Positions 1 through 8,361 of a DNA stretch of 64,000 nucleotides are shown here, piece by piece. The notes beneath the pieces were generated by a model, which was not told the origin of the DNA, did no database searches, and saw only the letters and a program-made list of their open reading frames with translations. This DNA is from Planctomycetota bacterium (GTDB lineage: Bacteria > Planctomycetota > UBA1135): positions 1 to 64,000 of the forward strand of contig JAQBXR010000004.1 in NCBI GenBank assembly GCA_027623295.1, given 5' to 3'. Positions within the stretch are counted from its first letter, which is position 1, and each line of letters begins with the position of its first letter. The translations under genes were made by a program, and so were the position numbers.

Positions 1-2
1 TT

Positions 3-296
3 GCGCGTGAGGCTTGGGAGTCTGCTTTAGAAATGCAAAACGCATGGCTTGAAGCACAACGTAACTTGGAACGCGCCAGCTCACGCTTATCCGCTTTGGA
101 AGCAGAACTGCAGAGCACCTCTGGCGCTGATGCACCGGAATCAGAGAAGATGCCCTCGCCTCCCGATGCTTCCGCACCGCCGCTGACCGAGGCAAAACAA
201 CTCCAACTCATGCAGCAACTCGAACGCCTCGATCAACAAAGCGCCGCCAAGAAGGCCGCGCAGAAGCCGAAGCCTAGCGGAGTTTGGCAATGGTAG
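3..296 (+). CDS. C-terminal part of a BatC-like TPR protein (5' end outside window)
   Basis: The frame is open from the first codon of the window, so the gene begins upstream. The visible 97 residues start with a TPR-like helix (AREAWESALEMQNAW...), then turn into a Ser/Pro/Gln-rich linker and a Lys-rich end closing with GVWQW. In Bat (aerotolerance) operons a VWA/TPR protein precedes BatD, and the next gene here is BatD-like with its start codon overlapping this stop (ATGGTAG). The assignment as the BatC or BatB/C tail therefore rests mainly on context. The TPR fragment alone would not identify it. Confidence 0.55.
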   Translation, partial: AREAWESALEMQNAWLEAQRNLERASSRLSALEAELQSTSGADAPESEKMPSPPDASAPPLTEAKQLQLMQQLERLDQQSAAKKAAQKPKPSGVWQW

Positions 297-1597
297 GTCT
301 CGTTGCAAGCTTGCTGTGTTTACTCGTGGTGCAGGGAGATCAAAGCCCGCCCGTGCGCTTTGACTTGGAAGTGGTGCGTTCGCAAACGCAAACAACTGTG
401 CAACCCGGCGATACGTTGTTCCTAGGAGAAACGCTCTGGCTGCAGCTTCATATAGACATGGAACAGGCGTTTTTCGAGCAACAACTGCTCCCACAATGGC
501 GTTCGCCTTTAGACTTTCAAGCCGAGCTGACCACACCGTGGGCGGAACCTTCGCTGGACTTCCGCGTGCTCGACACCGAAGGCCAAGGTGACACTTCGAT
601 GGTCATCGACCGTGACGAGGGGAAGATTCAAAGGCTGGAAGACCTCGCCGAGGGCAGAATCCACTTTCAACTAAGGCGCAAAATTCAGTTGCAGGGAAAG
701 TTGCTTCACGTTCCACCAGCAAAACTGAAGTTGGTTTGGGCAACCGAGTTCGAGGAAGACATGATTCGGGGTCTTGTTCCGGTGGATCGTCAAACGAAAA
801 CCTTTACTACGGAAGCCTTTCATCTCGACATTCTCCTGCCGCCGACTGAGGGGCAACCTTTAGACTTTTTTGGTGCAATCGGGGACTTCACCATGGAGCT
901 TTCGGAACAGGAAAACCAGGGAACCCGAGCACTCCAAATCGTTTTTCACGGTAAAGGCTTGCTCACCTCCGCCCAACTACCACGCTTGGGGCAGCTTCCA
1001 AACTTCCCGCTCAGCGCGCAACGGTTCGAGCTTCAGGACCAAGGTATTACGGTCTATCTGGAGACTTTATCCGAAGCACCCTTTCCGCTGGTGAGCTGGA
1101 GTTTCTTCCAGCCAAGCACGGCCTCCTATGTCACGCACACGATTGGAGCGGATTCATCCACAACAGCCTCTTCAGGGCAGAGTAGGAATAAATGGACTCC
1201 ATGGATTTGGTTAACGGGGTTTGCAGTTCTACTTTTAGGGGTCTTCTTTTGGCCCAAAACCAAAACCACTACGGTGTCCGGCGCGAAGCAGAGTGTAAGG
1301 GTAGGTGCGAAGCAAAGCACAGTGCCAGGTACAAAGAAAAGCGCAGTAAAGCCGGCTATTCGGGAGCCACAGGATCTGGTCGATGACCTCGCCCAGCTCC
1401 TGCACTGCTCACGCGAAGATCTATACAGTAACCATCTGGCCACTAGATTCAGCGGCGTTGGAATCGATGCTGCTTTAGCAGAGGAATGCTCCTCTGCTAT
1501 TCAAGCAATCTTCCAGGCGCGCTATGCCAACCGCGGCACTCTACCCAGCGATGCGACCCTAACTGCCTTGCGCAAACGCTTGCAGGCAAGAAGCTAA
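290..1597 (+). CDS. BatD-like membrane-anchored protein
   Basis: A 435-residue protein with an N-terminal hydrophobic signal segment, a long extracytoplasmic beta-rich region, and one transmembrane helix near residues 302-322 (WTPWIWLTGFAVLLLG). A short cytoplasmic helical tail follows, after a Lys/Thr-rich linker with repeated GAKQS-like units. This is the BatD layout (oxygen-tolerance family), whose members work with MoxR ATPase and VWA proteins BatA/BatB. The exact biochemical role is unknown. ATG 290 overlaps the upstream stop; TTG 284 is possible. The 3' end overlaps the convergent GTPase gene by 39 bases. Sequence divergence makes this family call moderate. Confidence 0.6.
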   Translation: MVGLVASLLCLLVVQGDQSPPVRFDLEVVRSQTQTTVQPGDTLFLGETLWLQLHIDMEQAFFEQQLLPQWRSPLDFQAELTTPWAEPSLDFRVLDTEGQGDTSMVIDRDEGKIQRLEDLAEGRIHFQLRRKIQLQGKLLHVPPAKLKLVWATEFEEDMIRGLVPVDRQTKTFTTEAFHLDILLPPTEGQPLDFFGAIGDFTMELSEQENQGTRALQIVFHGKGLLTSAQLPRLGQLPNFPLSAQRFELQDQGITVYLETLSEAPFPLVSWSFFQPSTASYVTHTIGADSSTTASSGQSRNKWTPWIWLTGFAVLLLGVFFWPKTKTTTVSGAKQSVRVGAKQSTVPGTKKSAVKPAIREPQDLVDDLAQLLHCSREDLYSNHLATRFSGVGIDAALAEECSSAIQAIFQARYANRGTLPSDATLTALRKRLQARS

Positions 1598-3001
1598 ATT
1601 TTCGACTAGTTCAGCTCCTGGGTTTTGCTTCTGTTTGCCAGCGCTTTGGCAAGCGTGCAGGGTTCGGTCCACTACTTTGCGTTGCGCTGCGGCCATGTCA
1701 CCTACGCGGAATCCTGCGGTGTCATCCAAGTTCAGCGGACCCTGACGCGCATGCGCTCGATGTTGCACCACACGCAAGTGCACCAAAGCGCGGTCCAATA
1801 AAACATAAGCAAAGGCATCGTTCGCAATCGGGCCAAAGGCGCGCATGTGACCATGTTGGCCAGGGAAGAGCTTTGCGAAACGCGTATGTTTCGGTGTCCA
1901 ATGCTTGGCCACGCGGTGACTGCCAAACCAAACTCCAGCCGCACCGACTGCAGAGCCAAGCGCAACTCCGGCGCCAAAGCTTAATCCGCCAGTGATCAAT
2001 TCCAAGGATCCACCGACCACGCCACCAGCCGCCGCCGCGCGTGCAGTGAGTTGTGTTTGAGTGAGGCCGAAGAAACGCCAGCCTTCTTGGTCAAAGAGGT
2101 CTTCAGGAGTAAGGTTGAAGTTTTGTTCTAAATGATCCAGCGGGGCAAAGCCATACACCGCCTCTACGGTGCGCCGCGCATCGGCCTCTAACTTGCGTAG
2201 GTGTTTTTCATAGCGCGAAGAAAGTTTGTCACCCTCCAGGTTGGCGCCAGAGTCCGCACTGCCGGGAGTGTAATTCATGGTTTCGACATGACTCCACGCC
2301 TCCACCAAAAATTGAGCCAAGGCTGATGCTGATGCGCTCACTCTTTGCTTAGCGCGTGCCGCAAAGGAGTCCATGGCAGTCTTAAGAGGTTCCTTCCAGT
2401 CAACGTGCAGCTCGCCAAAAGTAGCGAGCAAGCCTAAGCGCGCTTCCATATTCGCTTCATGGGCATTGAAGTCACGCACCACGCTGAAAAACTGCTGCAA
2501 CACAGGCCGCCAACTCTCCGCATGGTCTTCCGGTCCGATGCGGTTCATAAGCGCCATGCCCGGACGTCCGAGCCAACGCAAGATTTCCATTTCGGCTTCA
2601 TGAGTGGCGCGGTAGGGGCGCGAAGCATCGACGACATAAAGCAGGCCGACCGGGCCCACTTGTAATAAGGGGCGTAGTAACTCCACTTCATCGTGGAAAC
2701 GTCCAGAACCATCGAACTGCTTTATGAAATCCCGAATCGCATTCTGATGATCGCCAGCATTTTGCGAACGCATCTTCAGTTGTTCTAAGGTGGCTTCGGC
2801 TTCTTGAAAGCCTGGTGTGTCGATCAAGCGGAAAATACTCTTGCCATCGATTTTGAAATCATAAGCAGCAGCTTCCGTGGTCGTTCCAGGCACTAAATCG
2901 ATGGGAATCGATGGATCCTCAAGTAAGGTCGCAACCACCGAGGACTTTCCTTTGTTCACATGGCCGACGACCACAAAGGTCGGAAGGGATTCACTGCTCA
3001 C
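1559..3001 (-). CDS. DUF3482-type GTPase
   Basis: A 480-residue TRAFAC-class GTPase followed by a DUF3482-like C-terminal half. Visible motifs: P-loop GHVNKGKSS at residues 13-21, a switch I threonine run (PGTTTE, 37-42), and DTPG at 60-63. The usual NKxD base motif is replaced by NRIG after a hydrophobic strand. A Gly/Ala-rich stretch near residues 335-375 (AAAGGVVGGSLELITGG...) resembles a glycine-zipper membrane segment. The gene starts inside the stop of the upstream DUF2868 gene (4-base overlap). DUF2868 and DUF3482 proteins are known as neighbours in Pseudomonas-like genomes, which supports both calls. Cellular function is not established. Confidence 0.8.
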   Translation of the reverse strand: MSSESLPTFVVVGHVNKGKSSVVATLLEDPSIPIDLVPGTTTEAAAYDFKIDGKSIFRLIDTPGFQEAEATLEQLKMRSQNAGDHQNAIRDFIKQFDGSGRFHDEVELLRPLLQVGPVGLLYVVDASRPYRATHEAEMEILRWLGRPGMALMNRIGPEDHAESWRPVLQQFFSVVRDFNAHEANMEARLGLLATFGELHVDWKEPLKTAMDSFAARAKQRVSASASALAQFLVEAWSHVETMNYTPGSADSGANLEGDKLSSRYEKHLRKLEADARRTVEAVYGFAPLDHLEQNFNLTPEDLFDQEGWRFFGLTQTQLTARAAAAGGVVGGSLELITGGLSFGAGVALGSAVGAAGVWFGSHRVAKHWTPKHTRFAKLFPGQHGHMRAFGPIANDAFAYVLLDRALVHLRVVQHRAHARQGPLNLDDTAGFRVGDMAAAQRKVVDRTLHACQSAGKQKQNPGAELVENLASCLQAFAQGS

Positions 3002-4467
3002 GATGCTGCGATTCTCCGTACCGAGAGTTGACGATCACGCAAACTACTTAAGGTGCGCGTCCAGATTTCTAAATCACGGTCGCTTGCGGCGGGCCATTGC
3101 CCAGCATGATGCTCCAAAGGCAAAATATGAATTGGACAATCCTTGCCAACGGTTTGGCGCAGTTTGCCAAGGAAGGATGTCAGGCGTTTATCAGGAGATT
3201 CACCAGCTTCTACAAAGACCCATAACTCGGCGAGTTTAGACCCCGACAGCTGAGTGATGATGTCTGCCTCCTGCTCCAGGCCTTGGCCACCGGCATAAAC
3301 CAAACTAGAAGATGGAAAGTGCAGGGCCGTCAGAGGCGAGTGTCGTGCAAATAGATTCTCTTCTCCAATCTCTAAAGGCCATGCGCCCCAAAGAATCCCC
3401 TTCCTGGAATCACTTTGCTTGGTGGAACTAGCGGTGACCTCCTCAATCGCATCGACCGGGGTTCGGGTGCTACAAGCTTGCAATGGAAACATGATTTCCA
3501 CCCATCGTTGATAGCCACGATGATTCCAAGTTAAGCTTTGAAGTGCTTTACGTTTGCGCGATTCCATCCAGGAAAGCAAAAGTATGCGTGGCAGCAACCC
3601 CCAAACTAAAAGGGACATGAGCAAGAAGGGCCACCATTCGCGACCGTCTACGGACGGGTTGCGAAAGTTCCCTTCAAGGGTTTCCCAACGTGTTCCAGCA
3701 ATGAAGTCCGCGCTTGGAGACCATGATTCTGGTGCGGCCCAAGCCCACGGAGCTGCGAGCACATCGACCAGGCTTTCTAAAGCGGTAGATTTAAAGCTGT
3801 CCGGGGTGGTGGACCAACCAAACTGCAACTCGCTAAACAAAAGTAAGGCAACAAAAGAAATCGCTGCGCCCAGATTGAAAGCGACGGCAAAACGTTGCGT
3901 GAAGCCAAGCCAAATCCACTGCTCTACACGAGAAGTTTCCGGCAAGGCGCCGAGCATTTCCCTTTCTGCATGATGCTTCACCCATTTCCAGCGGAAGATG
4001 GTTTGGGAAAAACGACCGAGTAAGCCAAGCCATTCTTTGCCACGCACCTTGGCCACTGCGGCAAACACAAAACCGGCGAGCAACAAGCCCACTTGCAAGA
4101 ACACCAAAACGCCCAAAAACAGCCAAAGGTTGATGGGCTGCCCTGCGGTGGTCATGAGCGCAGTTTTTCCGGCGACTAATCCAAAGATGGCCCCCAAAGC
4201 AATCGCTAGGCCACCTAGTCCGACATAAGCCCGCACCATGGAGTCGCCAGGGAGCGGGACACCCTGCTCGCGCAAAGTGACCAACCACTGTTTCACCAAG
4301 GAACGTCGGGCTTCCGGTTGCGAGGACAGGCGTTGGCGCATTTCGCCAACCGAAACATTGGCTTGCACTAAGGCAGAGGCAGCAACTTTCTTCGCCGCAC
4401 CTTCCCATGCAGACTCATCCCTTTGCAGGGCATATTCCGCATCGAGAAAGTCGCGTAATTCAGTCAA
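2998..4467 (-). CDS. DUF2868-like integral membrane protein
   Basis: A 489-residue protein with about four hydrophobic helices: near residues 83-103, 115-140, 190-215 and 280-300. Soluble segments lie between and after them, and the last helix ends in a basic SWMESRKRK patch. The C-terminal half is predicted cytoplasmic. It is translationally coupled (ATGA) to the DUF3482 GTPase, the partner with which DUF2868 proteins are usually found. I infer that it anchors or regulates the GTPase at the membrane. Family assignment is by layout and partner rather than by a diagnostic motif. Confidence 0.7.
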   Translation of the reverse strand: MTELRDFLDAEYALQRDESAWEGAAKKVAASALVQANVSVGEMRQRLSSQPEARRSLVKQWLVTLREQGVPLPGDSMVRAYVGLGGLAIALGAIFGLVAGKTALMTTAGQPINLWLFLGVLVFLQVGLLLAGFVFAAVAKVRGKEWLGLLGRFSQTIFRWKWVKHHAEREMLGALPETSRVEQWIWLGFTQRFAVAFNLGAAISFVALLLFSELQFGWSTTPDSFKSTALESLVDVLAAPWAWAAPESWSPSADFIAGTRWETLEGNFRNPSVDGREWWPFLLMSLLVWGLLPRILLLSWMESRKRKALQSLTWNHRGYQRWVEIMFPLQACSTRTPVDAIEEVTASSTKQSDSRKGILWGAWPLEIGEENLFARHSPLTALHFPSSSLVYAGGQGLEQEADIITQLSGSKLAELWVFVEAGESPDKRLTSFLGKLRQTVGKDCPIHILPLEHHAGQWPAASDRDLEIWTRTLSSLRDRQLSVRRIAAS

Positions 4468-4473
4468 GGCCTT

Positions 4474-5670
4474 TTAGGAAGCAGTCGTGGCGAGTTCGCC
4501 TTGACCGGTTGCCGATGCACCACAAGTTTCCAACTCGCCTTCTTGCGGAAGAGGGCCGCGAGCATCGACGATGTCGTAAGCCTGATTACGCTGGCGTGGA
4601 GCAAAGCCGGCTGAGCGAATGTTGTTCTCGATGTTGTCGAGATTGACCAACTCGAAACATCCAGCTGCGCTGACGACGTTTTCTTCCAGCATGGCAGAGC
4701 CGAAATCATTGCATCCCATGCGCAAGGCAAGCTGGGCTGCATCTGCGCCTTGGGTGACAAAGCTGGCCTGCATGTTGGGGAAGTTGTCGAGGTAAATCCG
4801 CGCGATGGTGGTCAAGCGGAAATACTCGGCGTGGGTCGCTTTACGCCATCCTTCTGCGAGCAAACGGTCGCCCAAAGGGTTGCCGCCGGGCTGAAAGGTC
4901 CAACCGATAAAGGCGGTAAAGCCACCGGTGCGATCCTGCAGTTTACGCAGGTGGTCCAAATGCGCAATCCGGTCCGCACTGGTTTCCACATGGCCGAACA
5001 TCATGGTGGCGGTGGTTTTCATGCCGATGCTGTGCGCCTCTTCCATAATGCGCAGCCAAGCCTCGGTCGAGGTTTTGCGCGGCGCAATCTTCGCCCGCAC
5101 CGATTCGGTGAGCACTTCTGCGCCACCACCAGGCATCGAATTCATGCCGGCTTTCTGCAGCGCTTTGAGGACCTCTAGGCTGCTCATTTTGGAAACGCGG
5201 CCGAGGTGTTCAATCTCGGAAGGTGCCATGGCGTGAAGGTGGATCTGGGGGAAACGCTCCTTCAAATCACGGAACAACTCTGAAAACCACTCCACACCCA
5301 ACTTCGGGTGATGTCCACTCTGCATCAGAATCTGCACGCCGCCAACATCTACGGTCTCTTGTACGCGGCGATAAATGTCGTCGCGCTCCAAAACATAAGC
5401 TTTTTCTTTGTCGCCGGGCTTGGCGTAGAAAGCACAAAAATCGCAATCGGTTACGCACACATTGGTCGGATTGAGATTGCGGTCGACGATGTAAGTCACC
5501 ACTTGCTCAGGGTGTAGGCGCTCACGCACGGCGTCGGCCAAAAAGGCGAGCGTGTCTAGAGAGGCGTGGTCGTGGAGGAAGAGTGCTTCCTCAGCGGTGA
5601 TGCGGCCTCCATCGAGAATGCGCGCGGACAGGGCGGGTATGTCCATGGAGCACGATTCTACCCGCACCAT
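4474..5670 (-). CDS. mqnC: Cyclic dehypoxanthinyl futalosine synthase (radical SAM), MqnC
   Basis: A radical SAM enzyme with the CxxxCxxC cluster motif at C72, C76 and C79 (NVCVTDCDFCAFY). It carries the MqnC-type segment QILMQSGHHPKLGVEW; MqnE and CofH differ here. MqnC cyclises dehypoxanthine futalosine in the futalosine route to menaquinone. A Gly-rich GGGAEVL segment and the C-terminal GCNDFGSAMLEENV region are also typical. The first ATG is at 5670; a second at 5646 (MDIPALS...) gives a start closer to family length and has a weak GGTAG upstream, so it may be the true start. No other mqn gene is in the window. Confidence 0.9.
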   Translation of the reverse strand: MVRVESCSMDIPALSARILDGGRITAEEALFLHDHASLDTLAFLADAVRERLHPEQVVTYIVDRNLNPTNVCVTDCDFCAFYAKPGDKEKAYVLERDDIYRRVQETVDVGGVQILMQSGHHPKLGVEWFSELFRDLKERFPQIHLHAMAPSEIEHLGRVSKMSSLEVLKALQKAGMNSMPGGGAEVLTESVRAKIAPRKTSTEAWLRIMEEAHSIGMKTTATMMFGHVETSADRIAHLDHLRKLQDRTGGFTAFIGWTFQPGGNPLGDRLLAEGWRKATHAEYFRLTTIARIYLDNFPNMQASFVTQGADAAQLALRMGCNDFGSAMLEENVVSAAGCFELVNLDNIENNIRSAGFAPRQRNQAYDIVDARGPLPQEGELETCGASATGQGELATTAS

Positions 5671-5677
5671 GGGAGAA

Positions 5678-5770
5678 TCAAGTGCCGTACAACATCCAGT
5701 TCATGCCCAATGCGGCATTCCCCAGGGTGAAAAGGCCCACGCTCAGCACCATCACGTCCTTCCAAGTCAT
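5678..5770 (-). CDS. Possible 30-codon small membrane protein
   Basis: A short frame in the 150-base gap between yqgE and mqnC, on the same strand. ATG at 5768-5770, stop TGA at 5678-5680. The peptide begins MTWKDVMVLSVGLF and stays hydrophobic to GMNWMLYGT, which would make one membrane-spanning helix with a charged N-terminus. No clear Shine-Dalgarno sequence precedes the ATG, and I do not recognise a family. It could be chance; its position inside an otherwise co-directional gene run and its composition are the only support. Confidence 0.3.
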   Translation of the reverse strand: MTWKDVMVLSVGLFTLGNAALGMNWMLYGT

Positions 5771-5807
5771 CTGCAGCCGAAAACGTGAGGTAGCAGAAGA
5801 TCAATCA

Positions 5808-6371
5808 CTAATTGACTTCGGGATTCTCTGGAATCTCACGCATCCAGGCGAACTCAGGATTCATCTTCGCCATCAGGCGTTCCCACATGAGTCGCCAATC
5901 CGAGGTCCAAACTTCCTCAACATCGCCGGCAACGACGTACCAGCCATCTGCGGCTAGCTCTTCATCGAGTTGGCCTGGACTCCAACCGCTGTAACCGAGC
6001 AGGAACCGTAGGGTGCCATTTTCCTGGAAGACGCTGCGCACCAAATCTAAGCCACCGCCAAAGTTCACTCCGGGCAGAACCGGGAGGGTGTCTTCCGAAG
6101 GGGGAGCCGTCGGTGCGTTGGGGTCGCAGCTAGACAAAACGTGCACCGCATCGGTTCCAACCGGGCCACCCCATAAAAGAGGGACGCCGGCGTCGTGTAA
6201 ATACTCGGCATCGGGCAGCACGTGTTCAATGGGGACTTCCAGCGGGCGGTTCAAGGTCAAGCCAACCGTTCCTTCTTCATCGTGGGTGCAAATCAGGACC
6301 ACGGTGCCGTCGAAGTTCGGATCGAGCATCGCGGGGCGGGAGATTAAGAAGCAGCCGGGGGTCACATTCAT
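5808..6371 (-). CDS. YqgE/AlgH family protein (UPF0301)
   Basis: 187 residues, the normal family length. It shows the family's N-terminal pattern (CFLISRPAMLDPNFDGTVVLICTH), the GTVGLTLNRPLE segment and the LLWGGPVG loop, ending with GYSGWSPGQLDEEL. The family is widespread and structurally known, but its function is not settled; AlgH has been linked to alginate regulation in Pseudomonas. The start overlaps the stop of the upstream TPR membrane protein by four bases. Confidence 0.92.
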   Translation of the reverse strand: MNVTPGCFLISRPAMLDPNFDGTVVLICTHDEEGTVGLTLNRPLEVPIEHVLPDAEYLHDAGVPLLWGGPVGTDAVHVLSSCDPNAPTAPPSEDTLPVLPGVNFGGGLDLVRSVFQENGTLRFLLGYSGWSPGQLDEELAADGWYVVAGDVEEVWTSDWRLMWERLMAKMNPEFAWMREIPENPEVN

Positions 6372-8254
6372 CTTGGAGGTTCCGAACTTATGGTACGCAT
6401 TTGGTCCAAGGTCTGCTGCACTACAAAGGCTTGCGGATGCTCCGGATTGCGTAGTAAGAAGGTCTCTAGGGTTGCGGTGGCACGCGCAAAATCCTGCTTG
6501 CCGTAATACAGCGTGAACAAGAGCTGGGCTACATCGAGGCGATCAGGAGCGAAGTTAAACCCTTCCTCTGCAAGGGGTAAAGCTTTCTCAAATTTTCCGA
6601 GCTGCGCTAGGGCATTCGCTTTTCCAATGATGGCATTGGGTAATCCTGGGCTTTGAATGAGCGCCGTATTGAAATGCCCCACGGCGGCTTCAAAAGCGAG
6701 ATCGGCAAGCGACGGATGTCCTTCCTGCAAATGACGCATTGCGAACTGCCCGCGGCAGTTGGCTAAACCTAAGAACCCTAATGGTGAAAAGCGGTAGTGC
6801 TCGACGGTTTGCATATACACCGCTTCGGCTGCTTGGAAGTCACCCGAGAGATACAAGGCATCGCCCAATCCTAGGTTTCCTTTCTCGCGCTCGACCGAGG
6901 TCACGAAAACCTTATCCGGTTGAATCTCCAAACTCCGACGGTAAGCACTCAAGGCATATTCGGTGTAGCGATCGCGGTCCAGAGGGTCTGCCGATGCTTG
7001 CGCGCGCTCCAACATGAGACGGCCAAATTCAATATGGCCGGTCATGGCTCCAGGAGAGGCTTCTTGTGCCCACGAGAACAAGGTTTCTTCGTTTAGCCAA
7101 TGCTTGCTGCCACTCCAAGCCGAAACCGCGTTTGGGATGGCAATGACTGCGATGGCAACGGGCAGGAACTTTTCGTTTTTGATTTTGCCGCTAAGCCAAG
7201 CGAGCACGCCGACTAGAAGGATGGCGAAACCCGCACTCGGCAAGTACAGGAAGCGTTCTTCAAAAGGATATTGGCCCAAGGCGTTGGAGTTCAAAACGGG
7301 CACTAGGCCAGCGAATAGGAGTCCTAATCCGAACATGGCGGTTGGGAAGCGGTGGGCACGCAAAAACCAAAAACCGCCTGCAAGCAAGGTCGCGAGGCCG
7401 CCGAGGACTGCGGAAATTAGGCGTGCATCGAATCCAGCGGCATCGACCCGTAAAGGGCGGAATGGCGCGTGCGGCCAAGGCCAAACCAGGAATTTGAGAT
7501 AGTCGCCAATCAGCGAAAGGGACAGCACAAACTGTTCCTGTCCATTTAGTCCATGGTGCGTGTTCACGCGGTCAAAGCCAGCCACAAGGCTATCGAAAGC
7601 GTTGACCCGAAGGCCGTAAACCATCACGCCGGCTACGGCCAAGGGCCCGAGCATTTTCCAATGCCGCTGCAAAACCACCACACCGATTGCCAAAGCCCAA
7701 GCTCCAAAGGCGGCTTCTTTGCTCAACATGGCGAGCAAAAAGAAAACGCCTACTCCAACCATGCGTTTTTGCACCAGCGCGCGTAAACCTAACAAGCAAA
7801 ACAGAGTGGCAAGTAAGTCGGGAATCGCGGAAATCCAAGCTACCGGTTCTGCGTGCACTCCACTCATCGCGAATAAAATTCCTGCACCGCCAGCAAGCAG
7901 CGGGCGCCATCCAAAACTTAGAGCCAACGCGGCCACGGCCATGGAGCAGGCGGCATGCAAGAGCAAGGATATGCCATGAAAGAATATGGGGTCGCCATTG
8001 CCGAGTTGCCATCCGGCGCCCAAAACTGCGGCGCCAACTGGGCGATAAAAGCCGGAACTGAAGCGCTCTGCATCTACTAATTCCCAATAGGGAGTGGTGA
8101 AGGCCTTCAGGACCACCGACCATTCTTGAAAGTTGGGGTTGAGGCTGAGCAGGGACCGGTCGTCGTACACAAACTCCCCGGGCAGCACCGAAAGGAAGAG
8201 GGCGCAACCGAGAAGGGCTGGGAAAAGCAGGGCGTAGAGGCGGGCGTGCGTCAT
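6368..8254 (-). CDS. TMTC-like polytopic membrane protein with C-terminal TPR repeats
   Basis: A 628-residue protein with roughly ten hydrophobic helices over residues 1-400, then TPR-like helical repeats over about 420-620 (for example GFNFAPDRLDVAQLLFTLYY). A GT-C-type YDD motif lies just after the first helix (residues 30-32), where GT-C glycosyltransferases carry acidic catalytic residues. The pattern HAEPVAWISAIPDLLATLF resembles the TMTC/DUF1736 region of O-mannosyltransferase-like proteins. Likely a membrane glycosyltransferase or a TPR scaffold of that family; substrate unknown. It is coupled to yqgE by a 4-base overlap. Confidence 0.72.
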   Translation of the reverse strand: MTHARLYALLFPALLGCALFLSVLPGEFVYDDRSLLSLNPNFQEWSVVLKAFTTPYWELVDAERFSSGFYRPVGAAVLGAGWQLGNGDPIFFHGISLLLHAACSMAVAALALSFGWRPLLAGGAGILFAMSGVHAEPVAWISAIPDLLATLFCLLGLRALVQKRMVGVGVFFLLAMLSKEAAFGAWALAIGVVVLQRHWKMLGPLAVAGVMVYGLRVNAFDSLVAGFDRVNTHHGLNGQEQFVLSLSLIGDYLKFLVWPWPHAPFRPLRVDAAGFDARLISAVLGGLATLLAGGFWFLRAHRFPTAMFGLGLLFAGLVPVLNSNALGQYPFEERFLYLPSAGFAILLVGVLAWLSGKIKNEKFLPVAIAVIAIPNAVSAWSGSKHWLNEETLFSWAQEASPGAMTGHIEFGRLMLERAQASADPLDRDRYTEYALSAYRRSLEIQPDKVFVTSVEREKGNLGLGDALYLSGDFQAAEAVYMQTVEHYRFSPLGFLGLANCRGQFAMRHLQEGHPSLADLAFEAAVGHFNTALIQSPGLPNAIIGKANALAQLGKFEKALPLAEEGFNFAPDRLDVAQLLFTLYYGKQDFARATATLETFLLRNPEHPQAFVVQQTLDQMRTISSEPPR

Positions 8255-8361
8255 CCGTGAGTCTGGGGGCGGTCTAAGGATAGGGAATCAGATGCAAAAA
8301 ACATGCCGAGTGGGCCAAATCTACAGGTGAAAGCGGCGGCTCAAGGCATTAGGCTGTAGTT

